Source: Salinivibrio siamensis
GTDB taxonomy: Bacteria; Pseudomonadota; Gammaproteobacteria; Enterobacterales; Vibrionaceae
Direction of reading: 5' to 3'
Length of the DNA stretch: 64,000 nt
Assembly (NCBI RefSeq): GCF_001996005.1
Contig: NZ_MUFB01000002.1
Location: 146,667 to 210,666 of the forward strand
Part shown: positions 18,313 through 27,140 of the stretch, piece after piece
Layout of the letters: every line of letters starts with the position of its first letter
How positions within the stretch are numbered: the first letter of the stretch is position 1
Position numbers and translations under genes: made by a program
Notes under the pieces: generated by a model
Seen by the model: the letters and a program-made list of their open reading frames with translations, nothing else
Databases searched by the model: none
What the model was told of the DNA's origin: nothing

Positions 18313-19779
18313 GTGAAGACAATCCTTACGGCCGCGGTGGCCTCAGCCTTATTAGCGGCAACTGCACACGCAGCAGTGCCTCAACAAAACGATGTCTGGT
18401 ACCAAGACGCGCAAGCCGCCTTGGCGGCCGCTAAAGCGAACCCACCTATTACGGGCAAAGCCAAAAACGTGATCCTCTTTGTCGGCGACGGCATGAGTGT
18501 GGGGACAATCACCGCGGCGCGGATTTATCAGGGGCAGCAGCAAGGACAAACCGGTGAGGAAAACCGCCTTGGCATGGAAAGCCTGCCGCATGTTGCACTA
18601 GCAAAAACCTATAATACCGACATGCAAACCCCTGACTCGGCCGGGACCGCGACGGCGATGGTCACTGGGGTGAAAACCAAAGCCGGGATCATCAGTGTTG
18701 ACGATAACGTTCAGCGTGGTTTTTGCAGCACCGCAAAAGGTAACGAAGCGAAAACCCTATTTGAAATGGCGGGCGAGAAGGGCAAAGCATTAGGATTAAT
18801 CTCAACCGCCCGTTTAACCCACGCCACCCCGGCCACCACCTACGCGCACAGTGCGGATCGCAATTGGGAGAACGATAGCAAGTTACCCAACATTGCCAAA
18901 AACCAAGGCTGTACTGATATAGCTAGCCAATTTGTCGACTTTGATGCTGGGGAGGGTTTTCAGGTGGCGTTCGGCGGTGGACGGCGTGAATTTATTCCTG
19001 CCGATAGCGTCGATCCTGAGGGCAAAAAGGGCAAGCGTAAAGATGGACGCAACCTGATTGAGGCATGGCAAACCCGTCACCCTGATGGTCAATACATTTT
19101 CGATAAATCCGGTTTTGATGCCATCGATCCTGCGACCACCTCACGCGTGTTTGGTTTGTTTGAAAGCAGCCACATGAAATATGAAGCGGATCGCCGTGAA
19201 AGCCAAGATGAGCCGTCATTGGCGGAAATGACCAGCAAGGCGATTGATATGCTCAGCCGCAACCAGGACGGCTATGTGATGATGGTGGAAGCCGGACGTA
19301 TCGACCATGCTCACCATGCGGGTAACGCTGCGCGAGCGTTAGAAGATACGCTGGCTTACGACGATGCCATCAAAGTGGCCTTAGAGAAAACCAACTCAGA
19401 AGACACCCTGATTATTGTCACCGCCGATCATGCCCACACCATGGTGATGAACGGTTATGCGGAGCGGGGCAATCCTATTCTCGGCTTGTCACGTCAAAAA
19501 GGGCGCTTGAATCAGGATGATTTTGGTAAAACCTATACCACGATTACTTATGGCAACGGCCCGGGTGCGGTGAAAGGTGAGCGTGAAAACTTGCAAGAAG
19601 GGCAGGTGCGTAAGCTGGATTACAAACAGCAATCCTTGATTAAGCTCGGTTCGGAAACCCACTCCGGTGAAGATGTGGCCATCATGGCGCGTGGTCCAAT
19701 GGCGTGGTTGTTCCAAGGGGCCGTGGAGCAAAACTACATTTTCCACGTGATTAACGAAGCCACGGATCTGGCTGATTAA
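18313..19779 (+). CDS. phoA: Periplasmic alkaline phosphatase
   Basis: Hydrolyses phosphate monoesters in the periplasm during phosphate limitation. The signal peptide MKTILTAAVASALLAATAHA ends with an AXA-type cleavage site. Metal-binding and catalytic motifs follow: LFVGDGMSVGT, nucleophile Ser in TPDSAGTATAMVTG near residue 100, EAGRIDHAHHAGN near 330, TADHAHTMVMNG near 375 and SETHSGEDVAIMARGP. The 488-residue length is near E. coli PhoA. Of two adjacent GTG codons I choose 18313, eight bases after GGAG, over 18310. A candidate Pho box lies upstream. The 3' end overlaps the convergent DUF3624 gene by three bases. Confidence 0.93.
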   Translation: MKTILTAAVASALLAATAHAAVPQQNDVWYQDAQAALAAAKANPPITGKAKNVILFVGDGMSVGTITAARIYQGQQQGQTGEENRLGMESLPHVALAKTYNTDMQTPDSAGTATAMVTGVKTKAGIISVDDNVQRGFCSTAKGNEAKTLFEMAGEKGKALGLISTARLTHATPATTYAHSADRNWENDSKLPNIAKNQGCTDIASQFVDFDAGEGFQVAFGGGRREFIPADSVDPEGKKGKRKDGRNLIEAWQTRHPDGQYIFDKSGFDAIDPATTSRVFGLFESSHMKYEADRRESQDEPSLAEMTSKAIDMLSRNQDGYVMMVEAGRIDHAHHAGNAARALEDTLAYDDAIKVALEKTNSEDTLIIVTADHAHTMVMNGYAERGNPILGLSRQKGRLNQDDFGKTYTTITYGNGPGAVKGERENLQEGQVRKLDYKQQSLIKLGSETHSGEDVAIMARGPMAWLFQGAVEQNYIFHVINEATDLAD

Positions 19780-20048
19780 TCGTCTGGTGTGTCTGATGAC
19801 CCGCGCTCCGGCGCGGGTTTTTTATTGCGCCGAAACGGATAAATCACCACATGCAGGGTGAGTAGCACACTGGCACTGCCGGCGGCGAATAACAATGCAA
19901 TTGACTCCACTTGCCGTGGCGTGTCGGCATAGCCCCACCACCAGAGTGGCCAAAGTAGCGCGCACATGGCGGCCAGTTGTTTCATACAACGGGTACAGCG
20001 TCCCAGTTTTTGTTGCCAAATCGCGGACTGACAGTATTTGCAAGCCAT
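19776..20048 (-). CDS. DUF3624 family small membrane protein
   Basis: A 90-residue protein starting MACKYCQSAIWQQKLGRCTR. Two CxxC pairs (CKYC and CTRC) in the first 22 residues could bind zinc. Two hydrophobic segments follow, LAAMCALLWPLWWWGY and ALLFAAGSASVLLTLHVVIY, then a charged proline-rich tail. This matches my memory of the DUF3624 family of Vibrio and relatives; function is unknown. The ATG at 20048 is chosen because the family starts with MAC; longer upstream starts add unrelated sequence. Its 3' end overlaps phoA and contains the phoA terminator. Confidence 0.75.
   Translation of the reverse strand: MACKYCQSAIWQQKLGRCTRCMKQLAAMCALLWPLWWWGYADTPRQVESIALLFAAGSASVLLTLHVVIYPFRRNKKPAPERGSSDTPDD
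19799..19823 (+). terminator. Terminator of phoA, located inside the opposite gene
   Basis: Perfect 8-bp stem ACCCGCGC/GCGCGGGT with a TCCG loop and six T residues. It lies within the coding region of the convergent DUF3624 gene, where the same bases encode its KKPAPERG tail. Confidence 0.9.
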
Positions 20049-20108
20049 GCGGTGTCTCTTGGTCGGTAATGGCGATAGCTTATTGTGGCGCAGTGGGCCG
20101 CCGGATAC

Positions 20109-20133
20109 AAAAAAGCCCTCCAACGAGGAGGGC
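20109..20133 (-). terminator. Terminator of the dihydrolipoamide-dehydrogenase-like gene
   Basis: Perfect 7-bp stem GCCCTCC/GGAGGGC, 5-nt loop; read leftward it ends in six T residues. It precedes the DUF3624 gene, which therefore needs its own promoter in the short gap. Confidence 0.9.
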
Positions 20134-20209
20134 AAAAGGTAAGCAAGTGCTTGGGGAAGCAACAGGCAGCGCCTGTAAAGCGCCGATCGTCGGCGAAAAG
20201 AGCAGTGGA

Positions 20210-21661
20210 TTAGCAGCCTGGGCCGCAGTCCATGCAGTGTTTGATCATTTCAGGGCCGAGTTTGAGCTTGGCATTCACATCTCGCAGCGCGGTACGTACC
20301 CCTTCTTCAATCACAGGGTGATAGAAGGGCATATCTAACATTTGCGAAATGGTCATTTGGTTTTGATGTGCCCATGCTAACAAGTGGGCCAAGTGTTCGG
20401 CGTTCGGTCCTATCATTTCGGCGCCAAGGAAACGGCCTGTGCCTTGTTCGGCATAAACGTGCAACAAGCCTTTGTTGCGTAGCATCACCCGTGAGCGGCC
20501 TTGATTTTCAAACGACACCACGCCGGTTTCGAAGCAGCCACAGGGGCCGAGACGGTCGGTAATCGCTTTGTAGCTTTCGCCCACCATTGCGATTTGTGGG
20601 TCGGAGAAGACTGCGGAGAGCTTGCTGCGGCGCAATCCGGCACGGATATCTTTGCCGCGTCCGGCGTTGTCACCGGCGATACGCGCTTGGTCAGCCGCTT
20701 CGTGCAGCAACGGAATTTGGTTACTGGCGTCACCGGCAATAAAAATGTGCGGTGCCGTGGTTTGCAAGGTGTAGCTATCGGCAACCGGCACGCCGCGGGC
20801 ATCCACTTTGATGCTGGTCGCATCGAGGTTTAGCTTGTCGACATTGGGGCGACGACCGGTGGCGGCAACTACATAGTCGACCCAGCGCAGTTGGCTTTCG
20901 CCCTCTTTATCACGATAACGGATTTGCACCTTATCGCCTTCACGCACCATCTCTTCCACCTTGGCATCGGCGTCGAGATAAAACTCCTCACTGAAGGTTT
21001 TATCCGCATAGGCCATGATGTCCGGATCGGTCAGCGGGCCTACTTGGCCGCCGACGCCAAACATGGTCATCTCGACCCCGAGGCGATGCAGCGCTTGTCC
21101 GAGCTCAAGGCCAATCACGCCTGGGCCAAATACCGCAACCGAGTCAGGCAGATCGTCCCATTCAAAAATATCATCATTGACCACTAAACGATCGCCAAGG
21201 TGATCCCAAGCAGACGGCCAGCTTGGGCGCGAACCTGTCGCGATCACGATGCGATCAGCGTGTATAGTGGTGTGATCGTCGACCATTAAGGTGTGATCAT
21301 CCACAAAGCGCGCATAGCCATCAATTTTGTCTTGAGCGGGAATGTCATCGACACTTTCCAGTACAAAGCCGACAAAACGGTCACGCTCGCGTTTCACCCG
21401 ATCCATCACCTCACGGCCATTAATTTCCGTGGTGCCGCCGGGGTACACACCGAAGCCGGGCGCTTTGTCGATATGATGCGCCGCTTCAGCCGCCGCAATT
21501 AACAGTTTGGAAGGCATGCAGCCAACTCGCGCACACGTGGTGCCATAGGGACCGCCTTCAATCATCACCACGTTATCCGTATGTGCTTTGGCTGCGCGAT
21601 AAGCACCGAGTCCGGCAGTTCCGCCACCAATCACAGCCACATCAACCGTTAATGTTTTCAT
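20210..21661 (-). CDS. Dihydrolipoamide-dehydrogenase-like flavoprotein disulfide reductase
   Basis: A 483-residue FAD/NAD(P)H pyridine nucleotide-disulfide oxidoreductase: FAD motif VIGGGTAGLGAYRAA at the start, redox-active pair in CARVGCMPSK (about C43 and C48), second dinucleotide motif VAVFGPGVIGLELGQAL near 170, IFIAGDAS near 305 and the C-terminal HPVIEE with the catalytic His/Glu pair. It is not part of a dehydrogenase complex operon; it sits behind the Prx-Grx hybrid, the order I recall from V. cholerae. An unusual C-terminal tail, KHCMDCGPGC, adds three cysteines in a CxxCxxxC pattern. It may reduce a thiol or low-molecular-weight disulfide in peroxide defence; substrate unknown. 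Confidence 0.85.
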   Translation of the reverse strand: MKTLTVDVAVIGGGTAGLGAYRAAKAHTDNVVMIEGGPYGTTCARVGCMPSKLLIAAAEAAHHIDKAPGFGVYPGGTTEINGREVMDRVKRERDRFVGFVLESVDDIPAQDKIDGYARFVDDHTLMVDDHTTIHADRIVIATGSRPSWPSAWDHLGDRLVVNDDIFEWDDLPDSVAVFGPGVIGLELGQALHRLGVEMTMFGVGGQVGPLTDPDIMAYADKTFSEEFYLDADAKVEEMVREGDKVQIRYRDKEGESQLRWVDYVVAATGRRPNVDKLNLDATSIKVDARGVPVADSYTLQTTAPHIFIAGDASNQIPLLHEAADQARIAGDNAGRGKDIRAGLRRSKLSAVFSDPQIAMVGESYKAITDRLGPCGCFETGVVSFENQGRSRVMLRNKGLLHVYAEQGTGRFLGAEMIGPNAEHLAHLLAWAHQNQMTISQMLDMPFYHPVIEEGVRTALRDVNAKLKLGPEMIKHCMDCGPGC

Positions 21662-21713
21662 TGCTTTCTCCTGGGAAAATAACGGGCGGCAAAGAGGCCG
21701 CCCAAACAGCGGA

Positions 21714-22445
21714 TTACTGATTTAGATAGGTGTCGAGCTCTTCACTGCCACCGATATGACGGCCACCGATAAATACTTGTGGCACGGTGGCGCGACCGCT
21801 CACCGCACGCAGAGAAACCGTGGTGGCGTCTTTACCGAGGATGATTTCTTCAAACTGAAGGCCTGCGTCGATCAGGGCTTGTTTGGCCTTGGCACAGAAT
21901 GGGCAGCCTGGCTTACTAAACACGGTGATCGAGTCTTGCAGTTTGTGCTCAGGGGCGATGTAGCCCAGCATGGTGTCGGCATCAGAGACCTTGAACGGGT
22001 CGCCTGGTTCGTTAGGCTCGATAAACATTTTCTCGACCACGCCGTTTTTCACCAGCATGCTGTAGCGCCATGAGCGTTTGCCAAAGCCAAGATCGTTTTT
22101 GTCGACCAGCATGTCCATGCCATCAGTGAACTCACCATTGCCGTCAGGCAGGACATGAATGTTGTCAGCGTCTTGGTCGGCTTTCCATGCATTCATCACA
22201 AAGGTATCGTTGACGGACACACAGACAATGTCATCGACGCCGTACTGTTGGAACACCGGATACAGCTCGTTATAGCGTGGCAGGTGCGAGGATGAACAGG
22301 TTGGGGTAAATGCACCTGGCAAGCTGAATACAATCACGGTTTTGTTGGCAAAAATGTCATCGGTGGTGACGTCTTTCCATTGATCGCCTTCGCGAGTACG
22401 GAAAGTAACTTGTGGTACTGGCTGACCTTCTTTTGTTGCTGTCAT
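21714..22445 (-). CDS. Hybrid peroxiredoxin-5 / glutaredoxin
   Basis: A 243-residue fusion. Residues 1 to about 160 are a Prx5-type peroxiredoxin with the peroxidatic cysteine in [10 protein letters not shown] (C50). From about residue 172 a glutaredoxin domain follows with the CPFC active site in [11 protein letters not shown]. Such hybrids reduce hydroperoxides using glutathione, the Grx domain recycling the Prx domain; they are known from Haemophilus and Vibrio. The ATG at 22445 has an AAGGA ribosome site; a farther in-frame start lacks homology. It is divergent from oxyR across 150 bp holding a full OxyR site, so it is very probably OxyR-induced. Confidence 0.93.
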   Translation of the reverse strand: MTATKEGQPVPQVTFRTREGDQWKDVTTDDIFANKTVIVFSLPGAFTPTCSSSHLPRYNELYPVFQQYGVDDIVCVSVNDTFVMNAWKADQDADNIHVLPDGNGEFTDGMDMLVDKNDLGFGKRSWRYSMLVKNGVVEKMFIEPNEPGDPFKVSDADTMLGYIAPEHKLQDSITVFSKPGCPFCAKAKQALIDAGLQFEEIILGKDATTVSLRAVSGRATVPQVFIGGRHIGGSEELDTYLNQ

Positions 22446-22545
22446 GGTGATGTCCTTTTTATTCAAGTATTGATTCAAGTGAATGGGCGAGTGCTTCGCC
22501 GCGTTTTGATGGGATCAGTATTACCGATTGCAATTGATAGCTCTA

Positions 22546-22582
22546 ATCGCTTAATGCTATGGTTTTGATAGTTATCCTCTAT
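22546..22582. promoter_or_regulatory. OxyR binding site between prx-grx and oxyR
   Basis: The two 15-bp half-operators of the known OxyR motif (ATAGnTnnnAnCTAT, spaced by 7) fit here exactly. The first, 22546-22560, ends in CTAT; a 7-bp spacer GGTTTTG follows; the second, 22568-22582, has both ATAG and CTAT. It ends 13 bp before the oxyR start and about 100 bp before the hybrid gene, suited to autorepression and divergent activation. Confidence 0.75.
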
Positions 22583-22595
22583 AGAAGAGACAAAG

Positions 22596-23504
22596 ATGAA
22601 CATTCGTGACTTGGAGTACTTGGTCGCCTTGGCCGAACATCGACATTTTCGTAAAGCGGCCGAAGCCTGCTTTGTTAGCCAGCCGACCTTAAGCGGGCAA
22701 ATTCGCAAGTTGGAAGATGAGCTGGGTGTGAGTTTGTTAGAGCGAACCAGCCGTCGTGTGTTGTTCACCGATGCCGGTATGAGGTTAGTACAACAGGCAC
22801 GTAACGTCTTGCGGGAAGTCACAATTTTGACCGAATTGGCCAGTGAGCAAGGGGAAAGTATGACCGGCCCTTTGCATATCGGTCTGATCCCTACGGTCGG
22901 GCCTTACCTGCTGCCTAAAATCATCCCGCTACTGCGTGATCGTTTCCCTGAGCTGGAGCTGTTTATTCACGAAGGACAGACGCAGCAGTTAGTGCAGCAA
23001 CTGGAAGAGGGCAAACTCGATTGCATCATTTTGGCCTCTGTAGAAGAAACCCAGCATTTAAAAGAGCTCCCACTTTACAGTGAGCCGATGTTGCTTGCGG
23101 TTAATGAAAAGCATCGCCTCGCCGATTGTGCCGAGGTGGCGTTAGATGTATTGCAAGGCGAAACCTTGTTAATGCTCGGCGATGGCCATTGCTTACGTGA
23201 CCAAGCGATGGGTTTTTGCTTTAAAGTGGGCGCGCGCGAAGATCAGCGCTTTCGTGCCACTAGCTTAGAGACCTTGCGCAACATGGTTGCGGCGGGGAGT
23301 GGAATCACCTTGTTGCCTCAATTGTCCGTGCCTGCTGATAAGCGAGATGGTGTGGTGTATATTCCGACGACCTCGCCGACGCCGTCGCGACAAATCACCC
23401 TCGACTACCGTCCTGGCTCGCCATTACGTGGCCGTTATGAGCAGTTGGCTGATGCCATCCATGAACAAATGACGGCCGTGATGAATGATCGGGCTCGCCA
23501 CTAG
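22596..23504 (+). CDS. oxyR: Hydrogen peroxide sensor-activator OxyR
   Basis: LysR-type regulator of 302 residues. The N-terminal helix-turn-helix includes HFRKAAEACFVSQPTLSGQI. The two redox cysteines are at the canonical positions C199 and C208 within GDGHCLRDQAMGFC, which form the disulfide on peroxide oxidation. The target genes are likely to include the divergent Prx-Grx hybrid. The start MNIRDLEYLVALAEH is the family start. Confidence 0.96.
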   Translation: MNIRDLEYLVALAEHRHFRKAAEACFVSQPTLSGQIRKLEDELGVSLLERTSRRVLFTDAGMRLVQQARNVLREVTILTELASEQGESMTGPLHIGLIPTVGPYLLPKIIPLLRDRFPELELFIHEGQTQQLVQQLEEGKLDCIILASVEETQHLKELPLYSEPMLLAVNEKHRLADCAEVALDVLQGETLLMLGDGHCLRDQAMGFCFKVGAREDQRFRATSLETLRNMVAAGSGITLLPQLSVPADKRDGVVYIPTTSPTPSRQITLDYRPGSPLRGRYEQLADAIHEQMTAVMNDRARH

Positions 23505-23525
23505 TGTGTCGTGTGACGCGTAGAT

Positions 23526-23558
23526 AAAAAGACGCCCGCATCGTGATGCGGGCGTCTT
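23526..23558 (-). terminator. Terminator between oxyR and mrcA (best for mrcA)
   Basis: Perfect 13-bp stem (23529-23541 with 23546-23558) with a CGTG loop. Read leftward it ends in a five-T run for mrcA; on the plus strand only TT follows, so oxyR termination is less certain. Confidence 0.85.
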
Positions 23559-23590
23559 GATATTACGCGGCTATTGACGATGTAACAGAG

Positions 23591-26083
23591 TTAGAACAGC
23601 GACTCTGTGCCTGACTCATAAATGTTGCCATCTGATTGCGATGACACATACTCGGTTGGCTCGGTGCCTTTTATAAAGTACTCGAACATCGAAGTATGAT
23701 CGGTTTTTCTGGTTAACAGCCCTGTTTCGCGGTCAATGCGCACTTTGACGATCCCCGGTGGCACGGTTTTATTCTGCTCAGGTACGTCCGCGAGTGCATG
23801 CTGCATAAAATCAATCCATGCTGGCTCCGCCGTTTTGGCCCCCGACTCCGCGCCGCGGATAGGCTGACGCTCGTCGCCTAAGTTTGCATTACGGGTCGTG
23901 CGACCCAGTTTACGGGAGTGATCATCAAAGCCCACCCACACAGTGGTCACAATCCCTGGGCCATAGCCGGTGTACCAGGTATCTTTGGAGTCATTGGTGG
24001 TCCCCGTTTTTCCGCCGATATCGCGTCGCTTGAGCGCTTGTGCGCGCCAGCCCGTACCATTCCAGCCTGTCCCGTAGCGCCAATCACCGCCACCCCAGAT
24101 ATTGCTTTGCATCATTTCGCGTACCAAAAATGCATTTTGCTCATCAATGACTTGTTTGGCATGACGCTGTGTGGTGGTGTCGTTGTTCTCTAGCAAATTC
24201 TGCTCATTAAACGGATCGGCCTGTTCTGCTTTTTGTTCGCAGTTATCACAAATGATGGGTGGATTGGCGCGATATATTTCCTCGCCAAAGGGGGTTTCGA
24301 CCCGATCAATGATAAAGGGCTCCATAAAATAGCCGCCATTGGCAAACACGCTAAAGCCCTGTGCCATTTCAACCGGCGTCAAGCTTCCCGCACCAAGCGC
24401 AATGGCTTCTGCACGCGGTAAATCATCTCGTTTAAAGCCAAAGCGGGTGAGGTAATCGAGAGCGTCATCCAATCCCACCCGACGCAGGACACGTACGGCC
24501 ATCACGTTTTTCGACTGTGCCAGACCCAGTCGCGCCCGCAGTGGCCCTTCATAACGTGGTGGCGAGTTTTTCGGTCGCCATGCCACGCCTTGACTGCGAT
24601 CCCAGCGATTAATGGGGGCGTCGTTAATCAGGGTGGCGAGTGTCATGCCCTCATTCACTGCCGCGGAATAAATAAACGGCTTGATGCTCGAGCCCACCTG
24701 ACGTACTGACTGTGTGGCACGGTTAAATTTGCTATGGACAAAATTAAATCCGCCCACCAGTGCTTTGATTGCTCCGGTTGAGGGGGACATGGAAACCAGT
24801 GCGGTATTGGTCGTCGGGACTTGGGCTAAATGCCAGCTGTTACCCACTTGGCGAATAAACACTTGTTGGCCACTGGCAAGGAATTCATCGGCGCGTTGAG
24901 GGGCCGGACCTTGACGGCTATCGGTGATATAAGGGCGCGCCCAGTCAAGTCCCTCCCAAGGCAGTTCGATTTCACGGCCATTGGGTCCGACAACCTGCGC
25001 CGATTTAGCTTGGACATCAATCACGACGGCGGGCTCTAGCGGGCCGTAGCTGGGTTGCTTGGCCAAGTGATCAACGATGCGCTGGTGTTGCCAACGTTGG
25101 CTAGGGGCTTGCCATAGCGTGGCAACTGGCCCACGGAACCCATGGCGACGGTCGTAGGCGAGAACGTTTTCTACTGCCGCCTCATTTGCGGCGCGTTGCA
25201 TATCGGCATCGACGCTGGTGAAAATACGCACACCCGAGGTATAAGCGTCTTCGCCAAACTGCTCAACGGCCCATGCGCGTGCCATTTCTGCTACATAAGG
25301 TGCGGACAGTTCAATTTCAGCCCCATGATAGCGGGCTACGATCGGCTCGTTCTTCGCTTGTTGATACTCGGCGTTGGAAATATATCCCTCTTTAAGCATG
25401 CGCCCCAGCACCACATTCCGGCGATCGGTGGCGCGCGACAGCGAATACAACGGGTTCATGGTGGAGGGCGCTTTGGGTAATCCGACAATCACCGCCATCT
25501 CACTCAAGGTGAGTTGATCGAGGGTTTTGCCAAAGTACACCTGGGCAGCTGCGCCAACCCCGTATGCACGATAGCCTAAGAATACTTTGTTGAAATAGAG
25601 TTCAAGGATCTCTTCTTTGTTCAACAGCTGTTCGATATGCACGGCGATAAAAATTTCTTTTATCTTGCGCATAATGCGTTTTTCGTTAGAGAGGAAGAAG
25701 TTCCTTGCCAGCTGCTGCGTGATAGTACTGGCCCCTTGCTTGGCCGTACCTGACATCGCCACCACCACCGCGGCGCGGACAATGCCGATAGGGTCAATCC
25801 CTGGATGTTGATAAAAGCGACTGTCTTCTGTGGCAATCAATGCATCAATCATGGGCTGAGGGATGTCCTCGAGCATGACCGGGATGCGACGCTTTTCACC
25901 GAACTGGGAGATCAACTCACCATCGGCGCTATAGACCTGCATCGGAGTCTGCAGTTCGACACTTTTTAGTGTCGCTACATCGGGGAGGTCAGGTTTTACA
26001 TACAGGTAAAACCCAAAGATTGTAGTGACTCCAAGCACTGTGCAAACCAGTGCAAAGATAAGCAAACGCTTTATGAACTTCAC
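23591..26083 (-). CDS. mrcA: Penicillin-binding protein 1A (bifunctional transglycosylase/transpeptidase)
   Basis: Class A PBP of 830 residues that polymerises and crosslinks peptidoglycan. A short cytoplasmic end and membrane anchor (about residues 6-28) are followed by the GT51 domain with EDSRFYQHPGIDP and GASTITQQLARN, an OB-like insert, and a transpeptidase domain with SSIK (near residue 467), SKN (near 522) and KTGTTN (near 692). Divergent from pilM, as in many gammaproteobacteria. Confidence 0.96.
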   Translation of the reverse strand: MKFIKRLLIFALVCTVLGVTTIFGFYLYVKPDLPDVATLKSVELQTPMQVYSADGELISQFGEKRRIPVMLEDIPQPMIDALIATEDSRFYQHPGIDPIGIVRAAVVVAMSGTAKQGASTITQQLARNFFLSNEKRIMRKIKEIFIAVHIEQLLNKEEILELYFNKVFLGYRAYGVGAAAQVYFGKTLDQLTLSEMAVIVGLPKAPSTMNPLYSLSRATDRRNVVLGRMLKEGYISNAEYQQAKNEPIVARYHGAEIELSAPYVAEMARAWAVEQFGEDAYTSGVRIFTSVDADMQRAANEAAVENVLAYDRRHGFRGPVATLWQAPSQRWQHQRIVDHLAKQPSYGPLEPAVVIDVQAKSAQVVGPNGREIELPWEGLDWARPYITDSRQGPAPQRADEFLASGQQVFIRQVGNSWHLAQVPTTNTALVSMSPSTGAIKALVGGFNFVHSKFNRATQSVRQVGSSIKPFIYSAAVNEGMTLATLINDAPINRWDRSQGVAWRPKNSPPRYEGPLRARLGLAQSKNVMAVRVLRRVGLDDALDYLTRFGFKRDDLPRAEAIALGAGSLTPVEMAQGFSVFANGGYFMEPFIIDRVETPFGEEIYRANPPIICDNCEQKAEQADPFNEQNLLENNDTTTQRHAKQVIDEQNAFLVREMMQSNIWGGGDWRYGTGWNGTGWRAQALKRRDIGGKTGTTNDSKDTWYTGYGPGIVTTVWVGFDDHSRKLGRTTRNANLGDERQPIRGAESGAKTAEPAWIDFMQHALADVPEQNKTVPPGIVKVRIDRETGLLTRKTDHTSMFEYFIKGTEPTEYVSSQSDGNIYESGTESLF

Positions 26084-26225
26084 CTGAGATTTCCCGTTCT
26101 GTTGCCGTTGAGCCGTTCAATAATCATACGTGAGTAGTATAAAGGCACCAGCATTAAAAATAACCCGTGATGAGGCCAGTTTTGTAAATACTGACTTCAC
26201 GCTGACGTTGGGAGCCTAACACGAA

Positions 26226-27140
26226 ATGATGCGAAGTTCGGCAGTTTTAGGTATCGATATCGGCCGAGATATCATTCACGCCATAGTGGTTCGTGCACAT
26301 CGACAAGGTATTCAGGTGGCAGGCCATCATCGGGTACCGTATCGCGCGACTGACGATCTCTGTGTCCCGCTTACCGAGATAAAAAAACGATTACTCGCGT
26401 GTTTACCTTGGTATCAGCGTCTACACATCTCTGTGGTGGTGGGGGTCGATGAAGAGGCTGTGATCACCAAGCAAATGACGGCGCCACTGATTGACGACGA
26501 GATTGAGCAAGAAGCTTTGATCGGCCAAAAGCTGAGTGCCGCCCTCAATATGGACATGGATACATTATATTACGACTTTGCGGTTATGAGCGGCGTGACT
26601 GTTCAGCCGGGACAAGTCTGTTATCAAGTGGTGGCATGCCGGCGTCATGCGCTCACTCCGGCCCTAGACGCGCTCAAGCGGGTCGGGTTATCGCCTACGG
26701 TGGCAGACATCAACAGCCAAGCGTTAGTCGGCGTTTATCAAGCACTCCGCCCTGTTGCGCAGGCGAACCACTGGCCATTGTGGCTGCACTATCACAGCGG
26801 CTTGCTGACTGCGATTCGTCTTTATCCTGATGGGCAAGTTTATCAGCATCGCTGCCGTTTGGGGGAGGGAGAGCGCTATGAACACCGCGAGTCAGCGGCC
26901 AACGCCTTGGTGCAGCAGCACTTTGATCAGGCTTGTCATCGAGCGCGTGAGCATAATCGACTCTTGCCCCTGAGCACGGTTTGGATTAGCGGCGCTTGGC
27001 CGGCCACGCTAGCGTCTGAGCACCTTACCATCACGCGATTCAATCCAGTGGCGATGTTGGATCAAACGGCGCCGAACATCAGCGATGATGCGTCTATTGC
27101 CTTGGGGTTAGCGCTGCGGGGAGAATATTCATGCGTATAA
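26226..27140 (+). CDS. pilM: Type IV pilus inner-membrane platform protein PilM
   Basis: Actin-like cytoplasmic ATPase-fold protein that binds the N-terminus of PilN and links the pilus motor to the alignment complex. The 304-residue product begins with AVLGIDIGRDIIHAIVV, the phosphate-1 motif of the fold, and contains ADINSQALVGVYQAL near residue 160. Slightly shorter than some PilM proteins. First of pilM-pilN-pilO-pilP-pilQ; pilN overlaps by 10 bp. Divergent from mrcA. Confidence 0.9.
   Translation: MMRSSAVLGIDIGRDIIHAIVVRAHRQGIQVAGHHRVPYRATDDLCVPLTEIKKRLLACLPWYQRLHISVVVGVDEEAVITKQMTAPLIDDEIEQEALIGQKLSAALNMDMDTLYYDFAVMSGVTVQPGQVCYQVVACRRHALTPALDALKRVGLSPTVADINSQALVGVYQALRPVAQANHWPLWLHYHSGLLTAIRLYPDGQVYQHRCRLGEGERYEHRESAANALVQQHFDQACHRAREHNRLLPLSTVWISGAWPATLASEHLTITRFNPVAMLDQTAPNISDDASIALGLALRGEYSCV

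Noticed and set aside
23287..23472. Small plus-strand frame inside oxyR
   Set aside because: Out-of-frame shadow of a well-supported gene.
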